From Apteryx mantelli (taxonomy: Eukaryota; Chordata; Aves; Apterygiformes; Apterygidae): a DNA stretch of 64,000 nucleotides. Shown here in pieces: positions 1 through 15,432 of the stretch. Under the pieces are notes generated by a model. That model had not been told where the DNA came from. It made no database searches and saw only the letters and a list, made by a program, of their open reading frames with translations. Numbering within the stretch: position 1 is the stretch's first letter; each line of letters begins with the position of its first letter. Location: the NCBI RefSeq assembly GCF_036417845.1, contig NC_089984.1:6163603-6227602 (forward strand), given 5' to 3'. The position numbers and the translations under genes were made by a program.

Positions 1-1822
1 GCGCCGTCGTGGGCCGCTAGCACCCGTTGCGTCACGAGCACTCGGACAAAGGTTTCCGCGTCGGGCGTTGGGCAACCGTTGTTCCTCTGCGGTCAGAGGG
101 GGAAACGGTCCTCTGGAGAGGCCGCTGTCTGTCTCCGTCTCTCCCCGATTAAAAAGACGGTTAAGGCGACGGCTTTCTCCCTGGGGCGCATGCGCCTCGG
201 CGGCGTGACTCTGCCGCCTTGGGTTCACGCTGCCGGTGCGTCCCACGAAGGTCTCCCTGCAGGAGAGGGGGGGCCTTCAGCGACACGCAGTGCTTCTGCC
301 TTGGGCCGTGGCATCTGCCCAGCGCCCTTCCTCAAGGAAACAGCGGACGTTTTGTTGGAAACGGCCACGGAGATAAGGGCGAGATTGTTCCAAAGGCCGT
401 TGGAAGGCGAAGGCTTGAAATTTGGCCGTCTTTGGCAATTTTTGTTTCCTTGAATGTGAGCACAATTAGTGATTTGTCCTTAGGGAAAACTTTGTTCCCA
501 GCCCGGCTGTGTCCAAGAACAGTCCGGCGAGCACCGAGCCAGCGAGGCTGGCGGGGAGAGCGTGGAGCCGACGGGCCCGTGCAAATCCCGCGCGTCCCCC
601 TGGGAGCGAGCGGTGCTCGGCGGCAGCGGTGGCAGGATCAGCTAATGCGGGGGAAGAGACCTGGGCTCCTTGCTTGCCTTCGAGCCCCGGAAACGTTCTG
701 GGAGAAAACAGGGCAAACTATTTGTGGGGAAAAATACTCTCCGGGAGGGGAGAGGTGGCTCTGGCGTCGCCGTCCCCCGCACGCGATGCCACCTGCGCGC
801 GCGGGAAACTCCGAGAGCCCAGCGCTGCGCGGAGCAAGGGGTCACACCGGCCCAAATCCGGGTCTTCCGGGGCATCACCCAAACCTCGCTTGTCCCCCCC
901 AAAACCCCTGCCCGGGGCCAGGGAGCTGCGCGGAGCAGGGAAGTGCCCGGAGCCGACGCTGCCCGTGGTGGGGGGGGCCGTCCCTGGGGCACGGGAAAGC
1001 GCGACGACACGGCACTAAATTAGAAGGAACCGCAACGAGTCTCTTTTTGCATTTTGATGCCTGGTTGTTTTCCGGTTCAAAGCAGCGAACCTGGCCGCGG
1101 GGCCCGCGCAGCAGGCGCCCAGCGCGCAGAATTTACCCTGCTGCTGCTGCTGCTGCCGCCCCGCTTAACTTCTTCTGCCTGACTCCAGCTCGCACCGGCA
1201 GGAAAAGAGATTTTTTTTTTTTTTTTTTCAGCAGCAGCCGCCCCGAATCTAGGGCCCCGCGCTGGGCAAGCTGCGGTTTTCCCACCCCACGAGGGATGCA
1301 GCAAGGGTGCAGGGGCTTTGGGCCCGGGCAGCTCGTTTGCCGCCCGCCGGGCTCGTTTAGCAGGGCAGGCCGAGCTTTTAATTGCGGCAGCTGCATGGCC
1401 AGGTTGGGCTGGTGGAAAGGTGGCAGTGGAGGTGGCTGCGGTGTGAGCGGCTGCCCCGGCAGGTAAGGTTCCCCTGAAAGCTTTTTTTTGGGGGGGAAAA
1501 CAGCTGAAATGGGAAGTGCAGGTGGCCGGTTTGGGGGGGGGGGCCGTGCCCGGGTGCAACCGAGTGCCTGGCATTGCCGGGCCGGTCACGCGCACCACGA
1601 GTAATCCCCCGATATCCCCGTGGGTGTGAAAATATCCCCCTGCGCCGCTCGTTTTCCCGGGAAAGGCTAAATAAAGCTGCCTCCGCAAAAGGCGTTCTGG
1701 CACCTTCCAGGCGAGCTGTGAAAATGTCCCGTCCCTGTTTTGCCTCCAGGGACCTTGTTTTTCCGTCCGTGTTTCCCCCCCCACCCCAGTTTCCCAATTT
1801 TAACCATGGAAAGGGCATTTTG

Positions 1823-1832
1823 CTATAAATAG
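1823..1832 (+). promoter_or_regulatory. TATA/MEF2-type element
   Basis: CTATAAATAG fits both a TATA box and the MEF2 consensus YTA(A/T)4TAR. It lies in GC-rich DNA with no recognised gene downstream. A CACGTG E-box sits about 30 bases on, near 1862-1867. This is a motif match only. Confidence 0.3.
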
Positions 1833-2065
1833 GCTGGGCGTCCCGTGGGTGTTCGTCCGCTCACGTGGCTCCTGGTTCGGACGGGGGCATCATGGTGGGA
1901 TGGGGGGGGTGCAGGAATGAGCTTGGGGGGGGGGGGGGGAGATGCACTGCTCCAACCCCCCTGGCAAAAGAAAAAAAAGAAATTAATAATAATAATAATA
2001 ATACCTTATTAGTGCTGTTTTCCCCCCAGCTTGGTTTACCCCCAGCGATATCTTTTTTTTCCCTT

Positions 2066-2075
2066 CTAAAAATAG
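2066..2075 (+). promoter_or_regulatory. MEF2-type element
   Basis: CTAAAAATAG is an exact match to the MEF2 consensus, about 240 bases from the one at 1823-1832. A further TATAAA follows at 2169-2174. No function is shown. Confidence 0.25.
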
Positions 2076-3283
2076 AGCCATGTTTTTGCAGCGGCCTCAG
2101 GGAACGCGGCCCTGGGAAGCGCGGGCGGCGGGGAGACGAAAACCGAGCGCAGCGAACCCATGGGTGCCTATAAAGAGCCGATTTAAAAAAAAAAAAAAGG
2201 GGGGGGGGACTTAAAACCTGAGTTTGCAGTGCTGCCGCAGCCTTGGATGGGTCTCGTCAAAAAAAAGGCGAGCGAGGGAGCGTCGCGTCGGCTACAGCTC
2301 CGCTGACACCGCTCACCACCCAGGCACTCGTGCGACCCTGTCCTGGCGGCCAAGCCCTGCGAAAGCGGGGTTTTCGGGGACTGCCCCAAACCTTGGGAAG
2401 GCACCCTGGTCCTGGGGGGGGGGTTTGGGGGGGGGGGGGAGACGCTCCTGCACGTGCGGTTTGGCTTTTGGAGGGCGAGCGGCCACCTCCCGCTTCACGG
2501 CCCTGGCTCCGCTTGCTGCTGTTGTTCCTCCCAGGTGGTGGTTCACAGGCGAGCAGTCGCCGTTCGGAGTTGTCCTGGTGGCCGGTTGTGTTCTGCGGAA
2601 ATAATTTTTTTGCAAAAATGTCCTTTTCATCGAAAAGTCAGTGTCTGTCTGCGGGGGGGGGGAATTACAAACCAAAGCCAGAACAGAGCCACGTTCAGAT
2701 GGAAATGTGTCTGCCCAGCTTTATCCTCTGCATCTTGCGCCTGGCTTTTAATTTGCCAGGCGACTTACTTAATTATACTTTAGTGAAAGCCTTTTTTTTT
2801 TTTTTTTTTGGTTGTGTTGTTATAATTGTAGGCTTATGTAATTGCTCCTTATTCGCCCGGATTGGAGGACAAAGCACCGGAGCGTGCTCCCAGGGAGCCT
2901 TCCCTGCGCCGGCCTGGGATGCAGGCGAGCTCCGTTTGGCCCAGCCAGTCTCCTTTTGGGGACTGGCCTCCCTCTCGTTTTTGTGGGGTTTTTTTTTTCT
3001 TTTCTTTTTTTTTTTTTTTTGGTAGCTAATCTGTTTTTTTGCACTGCCTTAGGGCTGGCAAAGGTAGCCCCTTGAACTGCCACCTTCTCCTTCCCTGCGG
3101 GTATGGTTGATATATATAAAATACGGAAGATACTTGGGTGCTTCCCCAAGGTTGGAGGGGATTTTAGCAGCGTGAGGTGGACTTTCACCTGCGGGACGCG
3201 TCCCCAGCACAGGCGCTGGCGAGACACTGAAAAACACCAGCCACTTCCTCGTATCCTCCCGCCGGGGACAGCCGTGCCGGGCC

Positions 3284-3310
3284 TGACTCAGCCCGGCCAC
3301 CCCTGAGTCA
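3284..3310. promoter_or_regulatory. Inverted pair of AP-1 (TRE) motifs
   Basis: TGACTCA at 3284-3290 and its inverse TGAGTCA at 3304-3310 are separated by 13 GC-rich bases. Each is an exact AP-1 recognition heptamer. They lie about 300 bases past the DDIT4 polyadenylation signal and could be part of a distal element. Confidence 0.35.
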
Positions 3311-3611
3311 CCTCCCTGTGCCCTGCAATTAGAGGTGGCCAGAGGACCACACGGGCGCCTGCCGTTCCTGCTGCCTTCGTAAGGGCTGAGACGCAGGGTG
3401 CGAACACCGCCGCCGCTGCGCCAGGGAAAAAGACTTTCCGAGGACACCGGGCACATGGTGGCCAAGCTTAAAAAAAAAAGCTTGGAAGTTGCCTCCATGT
3501 GACAGCCCTGGAATAGGGGCTTCCGACAGCACATGTGTGGGGCAGGTGGGACTACAGCCCTGCTGGCCGAGGACCATCAGGGCATCATCGAGCCAAGACA
3601 CAGAGACAGCA

Positions 3612-4487
3612 AGGCATCAATTAGAAAGGTTTTATTAGAAAAGTAAAAAAAAAAACAACAACAACCAACACAATTGCATAGGAAGTTTCGCACTTGAACA
3701 TCAAGTGTACTAGTGTAAACTGTAATCAATGGGAGCGCAGGTCGCCCAGGGGGCCCCCGAGGGATCCTGCCCTCGGTCCCAGCGTCGCCGCACGCCCCCT
3801 CTCCTGCCAGGGCTGGGGGCGCCTCCCAGCAGTGTTGTAGTTTGTGATCGAAGACATGACAGGACTTCAGACCCCCGCCCCGGTAATCCCGGCTCCTGCC
3901 TTTCCCGGGAGTCTGAACATAGCTGCCCAGATGTCAGTAGTGGAGTTTTGTCTCGGATCCAGACTCGGTTTGATCGGACATTTAGCTTAGCCATCACTCA
4001 CTCCCACGCACGCGCCCTCCCCCCAAACCCCATCGATTACAACCGTCGTTAACAAGAGGAAAAGGAGTCACCAGGCAAGGGCAGGGAGAGGGGCTGCCCC
4101 CAGCAGCCCGGCTGCCGGGGCAGGGAGCACAGACAGGCGCCGCAATCACACCATCCTACAATCATCAGCAGTGTAACGCTAGCACGGCCCGGCCCCCGCC
4201 GCTGCCGCCCTCCGGGGTCGCACCCGCCTGGCGGGGCGGCTCCGCGCGCGCACCGGGGACACCCCAGCGTGGGCGGCGCGGCGGGGACCTCCGCCTGCCC
4301 AAACTACTTCCACCTAGAGCCCTACTCCAGCCTAACCTAAACTATAGTGGCTGCCGAGAGCCGCCACACTAACAGCTCAGGGATTTTTTTCCATTTTTCT
4401 TTTTTTTTTTTCCCTCCTTCCTTGCTAGCTCCTCCAAAAGCACTTGGGTGAGCCGTTCCTCCAGGCGGGCACGCTGCGGCCGGCCCC
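3612..4487 (-). other. DDIT4 3' UTR and polyadenylation signal
   Basis: This stretch runs from the DDIT4 stop codon down to the region just past a canonical minus-strand AATAAA (plus-strand TTTATT at 3631-3636). The 3' UTR would be roughly 870 bases. No other canonical signal was seen nearer the stop. The exact cleavage site is inferred to lie at about 3610-3620. Confidence 0.6.
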
Positions 4488-4978
4488 CTAGCACTCCTCG
4501 ATGAGCAGCTGCTCGGAGCTGTACAGCTTCTTCTTGATGACCCTGAAGCCCGTGCCCAGCTTCAGCGACTGGCTGAAGCCCGGCGTGAATGCAGGCCCTG
4601 AGGCAAAGAGTCCCTGGATCTTGGGCCAGAGGCGGGAGTCCAGCCGGAGCACGAGGGTGAGCTGGAAGGTGGGCACCACGGCGGGGTCCACGGCGATGTG
4701 CCCCACGTCGTGGCAGGCCTTGCCGTGCTCCACGCAGAGGTCGAGCAGGGCCCCGCGCAGCCCGCAGGGCTCGCTGCAGGCCAGGCGCAGCAGCTCCGTC
4801 CGCACCTGCGCCACGAGCTGCTCCGGCATGAGGAGCCGGGAGCACCGCTTGGGGCCCAGCGGGGCCTTGCCCAGCGTGGCCTGCACCACGTCCATCAGGT
4901 TGGCGCACAGCAGCTCATCCTCGGGGTCGTGCAGCAGGTCCAGGTCCGGCAGGGAGGCCTCATCAGCGTACTCAGGGT
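4488..4978 (-). CDS. DDIT4: DDIT4 coding exon 2 (terminal)
   Basis: It encodes residues 33-195 after the split Asp codon and holds the whole conserved RTP801 C-terminal domain. The stop codon is TAG at 4490-4488. Confidence 0.93.
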
Positions 4979-5509
4979 CTGCAGAGGAGCAGGGAGGCAG
5001 GTCAGCACCGGGCAGGGACAAGGAGGGGGGATGGGGTCCTGCTTCTAGCCTTTCCCAGGGGACGCTCAGGGCACGCTGACCCCCGGGGCTGGGGGCACCT
5101 GATGGTCACATAGGGCCTTTTGGCAGCCCCCACTGTGCTGCGGTAGGGCAACGCTGGGCAGTGGGGGGACCCCCACCCGCTGGTGGGGACCTCCTCATCC
5201 ATGGGGGACCCTGGGGGGAACCCCACCATCCATGGGGGACCTCCTCCGGGACACACATCCCTCAGGAGGAGCCCACCATCCATGGGGGACCTCCTCCAGG
5301 AGGCGCATCCCTCAGGGGGACCCCACCATCCATGGGGAACCTCCTCTGGGACACACCCCTTAGGCAGACCCCATTGGGGACCTTCCCTGGGACCACCTCG
5401 GCCCCCGCTCACCTCCCTCCGAGCCGGAGGCGCTGCCCAGCGACTCGCAGTCCGAGGTCTCCAGGCGGCCCCGCTCGCCGCCCGCCAGCCGCTCCCAGAG
5501 CCCCGGCAT
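4488..5509 (-). CDS. DDIT4: DDIT4 (REDD1/RTP801), stress-induced mTORC1 inhibitor
   Basis: Two coding exons on the minus strand, 5509-5413 and 4978-4488, join in phase 1 to give 195 residues. The second exon ends in the hallmark C-terminus [19 protein letters not shown], and it carries [19 protein letters not shown] and [20 protein letters not shown], near-identical to human REDD1. The start codon at 5509-5507 opens MPGLWERL, comparable to human MPSLWDRF, and [16 protein letters not shown] gives the conserved serine-rich N-terminal motif. The protein is shorter than human (232 residues) because the variable N-terminal part is reduced. Family knowledge: DDIT4 is cytosolic, induced by hypoxia, DNA damage, glucocorticoid and ER stress, and represses mTORC1 through TSC1/TSC2. 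The splice sites GGAG/GTGAGC and CTCTGCAG/ACC are canonical. The intron is 434 bases and mostly minisatellite. Confidence 0.95.
5174..5390. repeat. 50-bp minisatellite in the DDIT4 intron
   Basis: CACCATCCATGGGG recurs at 5224, 5274 and 5324, an exact 50-base period, with a degenerate copy from about 5174. About four units fill half of the intron. Neighbouring words such as GACCTCCTC and CATCCCTCAG keep the same register. Confidence 0.85.
5413..5509 (-). CDS. DDIT4: DDIT4 coding exon 1
   Basis: 97 coding bases give 32 codons plus one base. The donor at 5412-5411 reads G/GTGAGC. It encodes the short N-terminus with the SDCESL motif, the part that shows the gene does not start at the in-frame Met in the intron. 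Confidence 0.88.
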
Positions 5510-5562
5510 GGCGCCTCGCCGAGCCCCGCGCAGTGGTGCCCCCGAGCCCCTCCGCCCCTCCC

Positions 5563-5569
5563 TTATATA
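5563..5569 (-). promoter_or_regulatory. DDIT4 TATA box
   Basis: The minus strand reads CTATATAAGG, a strong TATA box 54-60 bases upstream of the DDIT4 start codon. Initiation about 30 bases downstream would put the start site near 5537 and leave a 5' UTR of about 28 nucleotides. This assumes the box is used. Confidence 0.6.
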
Positions 5570-5609
5570 GAGGCGGCGCGGGAGGCCACGCCCCCCTCTG
5601 CGGCGCCCG

Positions 5610-5614
5610 CCAAT
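5610..5614 (+). promoter_or_regulatory. CCAAT box of the DDIT4 promoter (inverted)
   Basis: CCAAT on the plus strand is ATTGG on the DDIT4 sense strand, about 45 bases upstream of the TATA box, the usual spacing for an NF-Y site. Confidence 0.45.
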
Positions 5615-5626
5615 GGCAGTGCGGGG

Positions 5627-5632
5627 CACGTC
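5627..5632 (-). promoter_or_regulatory. HRE-like ACGTG core in the DDIT4 promoter
   Basis: The minus strand reads GACGTG, containing the HIF core RCGTG, about 60 bases upstream of the TATA box. DDIT4 is a known HIF-1 target in mammals. A GC/KLF box (GGGGGGCGTGG on the sense strand) lies between it and the TATA box. Confidence 0.4.
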
Positions 5633-5730
5633 CGCGGCGTCTCTCCTGCCCGGTGACAGCGGGAGGCCCCGCCCCCCCGCTCCCCCCCCGCCCCCCCCCC
5701 CCCGGCGCGGCCGCGCAAGCGGCGCCGCGG

Positions 5731-5738
5731 TTGCATCA
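5731..5738 (+). promoter_or_regulatory. C/EBP-ATF response element (CARE) upstream of DDIT4
   Basis: TTGCATCA is an exact match to the composite C/EBP-ATF site bound by ATF4 heterodimers. It lies about 220 bases upstream of the start codon and 165 upstream of the TATA box. DDIT4 is an established ATF4 target under ER stress in mammals, so the match is biologically sensible. Binding is inferred. Confidence 0.5.
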
Positions 5739-5855
5739 GGGGGGCGCGGAGCGGCGGGGGGCAGCGGGACACGCACGCAGGCGCTCGGGAGCACCGGGGC
5801 AGAGCTTGGCACGCTGCTTTTAACAAAACCCGGCTCGCGGGTTGTCCCCCCCCCT

Positions 5856-6043
5856 TTCTTTTTTGCCTTTTTTTGCTTTATTTTTTTTTGCTTTTTTTGC
5901 TTTTTTGCTTTTTTTACCTTTTTGATTTTTTCTTTTTTATTTTTTTTTGCTATTTTTGCTTTTCTGCTTTTTGCTTTTTTTTTTTGCTTTTTTTGCTTTT
6001 TGGGGGGTCTTTTTGCTTTTTTTGCTTTTTTTTCGCTTTTCCC
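5856..6043. repeat. T-rich (T5-8 GC)n tract upstream of DDIT4
   Basis: About 190 bases of T runs broken mainly by GC recur as TTTTTTGC-like units. The minus strand is a long A-rich tract that produces artefactual lysine-rich frames. It is followed by C runs to 6062. Confidence 0.8.
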
Positions 6044-6548
6044 CCCCTTCCCCCCCCCCCCCAAGTCATTTGCACACACATCGGCTGGGTGCGGGGCCGG
6101 TTGCAAGGGCTGAAATAGGTGCGCTCGCAGGAGCAAAGAGGTGGCGTTAGGGTCAAAACCTTGGGGGGGGGGTGGAAAAAATGTCAAAGAAGCAAAAAAA
6201 GAGGTAGAGGATGGCAGGGAGCGCCGAAAACGCGCCCGGGTTAAACCCCGGTGATCCGAAGCCACATCGGGTGCGAACGCACCCCGCTCTTGGGCCTCAC
6301 ACGGAGGGGAGCAAACGGCCTCGGGGCCGCGACCCATTTGACACCAAACTTTGGTTTTCTATCCCCAAAACACAATAATGGGATAATTTCCACAGTCGCG
6401 CTCGGGTCTGGTTTTGGGGGGGACGGGACGTGGCCCGTTTTCCAGCTCCTTTGCCTTCCCGAGCTGGGGCAGCTGCTTTGGGAGGAGAAAGCACGGTTTC
6501 GGGCGCTGCGAGAGCCGTGCTGAGCTCAGCACTTTCGCAAGGCAGCGG

Positions 6549-6592
6549 CGAGGAGGAAGAGGAGGAGGAGGAGGAGGAGGAGGGGGGCTCGC
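6549..6592. repeat. GAG/GGA trinucleotide microsatellite
   Basis: Repeated GAG triplets with a few AAG interruptions form a purine tract on the plus strand. The flanking open frames that run through it look non-coding. Confidence 0.75.
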
Positions 6593-6909
6593 TCCGGCAC
6601 TGCTCGCGGCCTGGCTCTGCGTGCTGTGTCCCCCGCTGGGTCCATCCCGGGGCTTTCCCTGCCGCCTCCCTCCCTGGTGCAAAACCCAAAATCCCACGGC
6701 TTGACGCGAGCATGGAAGTTTTTCTTTCTTTCTTTTTTTTTTCCTTTTTATTTTTTTTATTGCCTTGGGGGCCGGGCCGCGGGGAGGAGGGAGGGGAGCT
6801 GGGCTCGCGCGCCGGTACATCGCGTCCTGCGGGCGCCCACAGGAAAAACAGCCCTGAAGGAGCCTCTTTGTTCGGGGATTTATTTATTTATTTTATTAAT
6901 TTTTTATTT

Positions 6910-7250
6910 CTCCCCGGCCCGGGCGCAGCTCGCGGGCTCCCTGCCCCCTGCCCCGGCGCCTCGGGAATTCCCGCCGGCCGGGGAAGAGCCGCGCTGGGAG
7001 GCCGCCGGTGTCTCGCTTGCCGTCGCCCTCCCGTTTCTCGCCGCCCGACCCGCAGCGCTTCGGGTCAGGCGGCGGGGAGCAGCCAACAACGTGTTTTTCG
7101 CCATCGCGGGGCCGAACGCGGCGAACTCCTCGCTTCCTCCCGGCGAACACGGCGCGCACGTGTCTGTTTTGGAGCCGCGCACGCACGCAAACAAGCCATG
7201 TAGGGCAGGGAGCCGGGGCGGCTGCCAGCCCCGCGCGCCGCTCGGGAACA
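6910..7250. other. Second CpG-rich block upstream of DDIT4
   Basis: A dense CpG cluster lies 1.4-1.7 kb upstream of DDIT4. It contains a palindromic NF-kB-type site GGGAATTCCC (6963-6972) and a CACGTG E-box (7157-7162). It could be a distal DDIT4 regulatory element or an unannotated promoter. No exon is recognised. Confidence 0.4.
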
Positions 7251-8459
7251 GCTCTGAAACCCTATTTGTTTTAACCCCCTTTTTTTTTTTGGTATCCAGT
7301 TACGCTGATTGCAGCACGTATGGTTGGCGGCAGTAGGTGCGCGGCTCCGTTTCTAACCCAGACGACGTTCTCCTGATACGTAGGTATTTTTGGCAGGTTT
7401 GGCCAAGGTACGTTTAGGTGGCTGCAGTAAGCAGGGTTAAAAATAGATGGTTTAAAACAAACAAGCTCAAAACTGAAATAGGCCTTTCTCTTCAAAATAA
7501 CCCCGTCCCAAATTAAGTTTTAATATAGAAAGCCATCGCTTCCCGTTTAAATTGTTGATAGCCAAGGACCCAGTTACTGCTAAAGCCGTACCCAAGGTCC
7601 GGCTGGGCCAGCAGCAGGCATAAATCCAGCGCGGGGGATGAGATTATCCGAGCGGCGCAAGCAGGGAGGCAGCGCGGCATACGTAGCAGCCGACACGTAG
7701 CGTCAGGTGAAAACCATCTCTAAACGGTTTCAGGGTCATCTCAGCCCATCGCTTTGGATAATGCCAAGCTGACCCTGGTACTGGAACTAATTTATATACT
7801 GAAATCAACAGAAAACCTATTTGGATGCTTTTCCCCCTTAGTTTTAGTTAACGCAGATTGCTGGCTGCACAGCTAAAAGGAATGTGCAAGATTCAACTGA
7901 ATCTCGGTTTCAGTCCAGATGTGGCAGGGCTGAAATTATGAATTAAAAAAAAAAAACTGGTAAATAAGGAACGAGTCAGTTGCCACTGTTTAAGATAATG
8001 AAAACGGAAAAATTAGGCATCTGGATTAATAAGTTGTACAATTGCTTAAATATAGTACAGAGCCTATCCCCCTGCTGGTTAGCAAAAATGTAGCATTAAG
8101 GCTATAATAAATGGAAAATTAACATGTTGAAATGGTTATGCCAGAAAATGGAAATCCAGTTCCCCTTAAGAACAGAGCTGAAGTGCAAAAGAAAAACAAG
8201 ATGATGAAAACGGATGGATTTAAATAAGGGGTTTCTGCTTGTAGAGTTAAACCAGGATTAAGATCTGATTTAAATGAATCCACTCTGAGCATAAAGCAAG
8301 TGTGGTTTGGTTTCTTTTGGAGGATTTTTTTTAAATTGAATTTAAGTTTGCCATTGTAACAGCAGAGGTGCCTCTGAGCTTCATAGAACCCCACATTGCC
8401 TAATAAACGATTGTTCCTTTCTTCAGACCCCCTGCACCAAGCTTTGGAAAGATAAAATA

Positions 8460-9199
8460 ATTCTGCCTTTGAAACCGTTTATTATCACAGAACAATCTAG
8501 TATATAATAAAGGGGAAAAGAGTGTCAGGGTATTAAAGTTACAGCATCTGCATTAAAGAGCAGGCTCCCACCAGTACTCTCAGTGCAGACAAAAGAGAAA
8601 CAGCAGTGAAGATAAAACAGCTTCAGCAGCACAGGGAGATACCACCGGGGAAAGCGTCTCCGCTTGCCCCTTCCGAACTGACCAAGGACAGTTTTCCTCC
8701 TATTCATTTGCAAAAACAACGGCTAGGACTGAGGAGCGTTTTTGGCAGCGCTTCGTACTTCTGCCCTACAGAGGCAAAGACGCGCACGTCCCAGCCAACA
8801 GATCACCCGGCCCTGCAAACCTGCCCGCTCCTCTAGGAGGTCTCCCGAAAGGTCACGCTAAGTTACTGGCTTGCCTTTCCCCACCCCAACCCTTGCCCCA
8901 ACTTTAAGTCTTCCCTTCCCTGCAAACGGTCGGCTAATTCTCCAACTTCTTTAAAACTGATCCTATCCTGCAAGTTACAGAAGCTGAGTCCTGCCAGATT
9001 GTTACGCTGCAGAAGACTCAAAAGATTTCTGTAATTTCAATTTACTGGCAGCTGTAAGGGGGATCCCCACTGTAAACTTAAAAGAAAAGCCCAGTCCCCT
9101 TGATGCAGCTGTGAGCATCCAGACAAATGGCCGCGCATTTGGAAATCAGGCCAGAGAGTGCCTTTCTTCTTCTCTCTGACAGCAGCGATCCAGACGTGT
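8460..9199 (-). other. ANAPC16 3' UTR (inferred) with polyadenylation signal
   Basis: Downstream of the ANAPC16 stop the first canonical minus-strand AATAAA is at 8483-8478 (plus TTTATT), giving a 3' UTR of about 740 bases. The sequence after it is not notably GT-rich, so a more distal site remains possible. Confidence 0.45.

Positions 9200-15432
<6,233 letters not shown>

Larger units (their letters stand above)
1..3610. other. Intergenic region 3' of DDIT4, no recognised gene
   Basis: I recognise no protein in any frame; the long open frames here (for example 219-1466 plus) are low-complexity products of GC-rich DNA. The stretch is CpG-rich to about 1.1 kb, then mixes GC-rich DNA with homopolymers: T runs near 1210-1228, 2790-2810 and 2990-3020, A and G runs near 2185-2209, G runs near 1925-1940 and 2415-2440, and an AAT microsatellite at about 1984-2003. 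It also holds two MEF2-type sites, two TATA-like elements and an inverted AP-1 pair, listed separately. In human the next gene beyond DDIT4 is DNAJB12, but I see no DNAJB12 exon here. Confidence 0.6.
5400..5830. other. CpG island over the DDIT4 promoter
   Basis: Dense CG dinucleotides cover exon 1, the TATA box and about 300 upstream bases, including a run of C interrupted by single G at about 5675-5702. The borders are judged by eye. Confidence 0.6.
6063..8459. other. Intergenic region between DDIT4 promoter and ANAPC16 3' end
   Basis: No gene recognised. The stretch has a GAG/GGA trinucleotide tract at about 6549-6592, T-rich runs at 6720-6765 and 6880-6910, a CpG-rich block at about 6910-7250, and AT-richer DNA from 7250 onward without recognised elements apart from a MEF2-type TTAAAAATAG at 7437-7446. 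Confidence 0.55.

Noticed and set aside
219-1466. 415-residue open frame near the left edge
   Set aside because: Low-complexity Arg/Gly/Pro protein with homopolymer-derived Phe and Ala runs; no recognisable domain.
4369-4908. 179-residue minus-strand frame overlapping DDIT4
   Set aside because: Shadow in a different frame of DDIT4 exon 2; the homologous frame is 4488-4978.
5360-6337. 325-residue minus-strand frame with many lysines
   Set aside because: Only the last part is DDIT4 exon 1. The Lys/Ala-rich section is the T-rich tract read in reverse.
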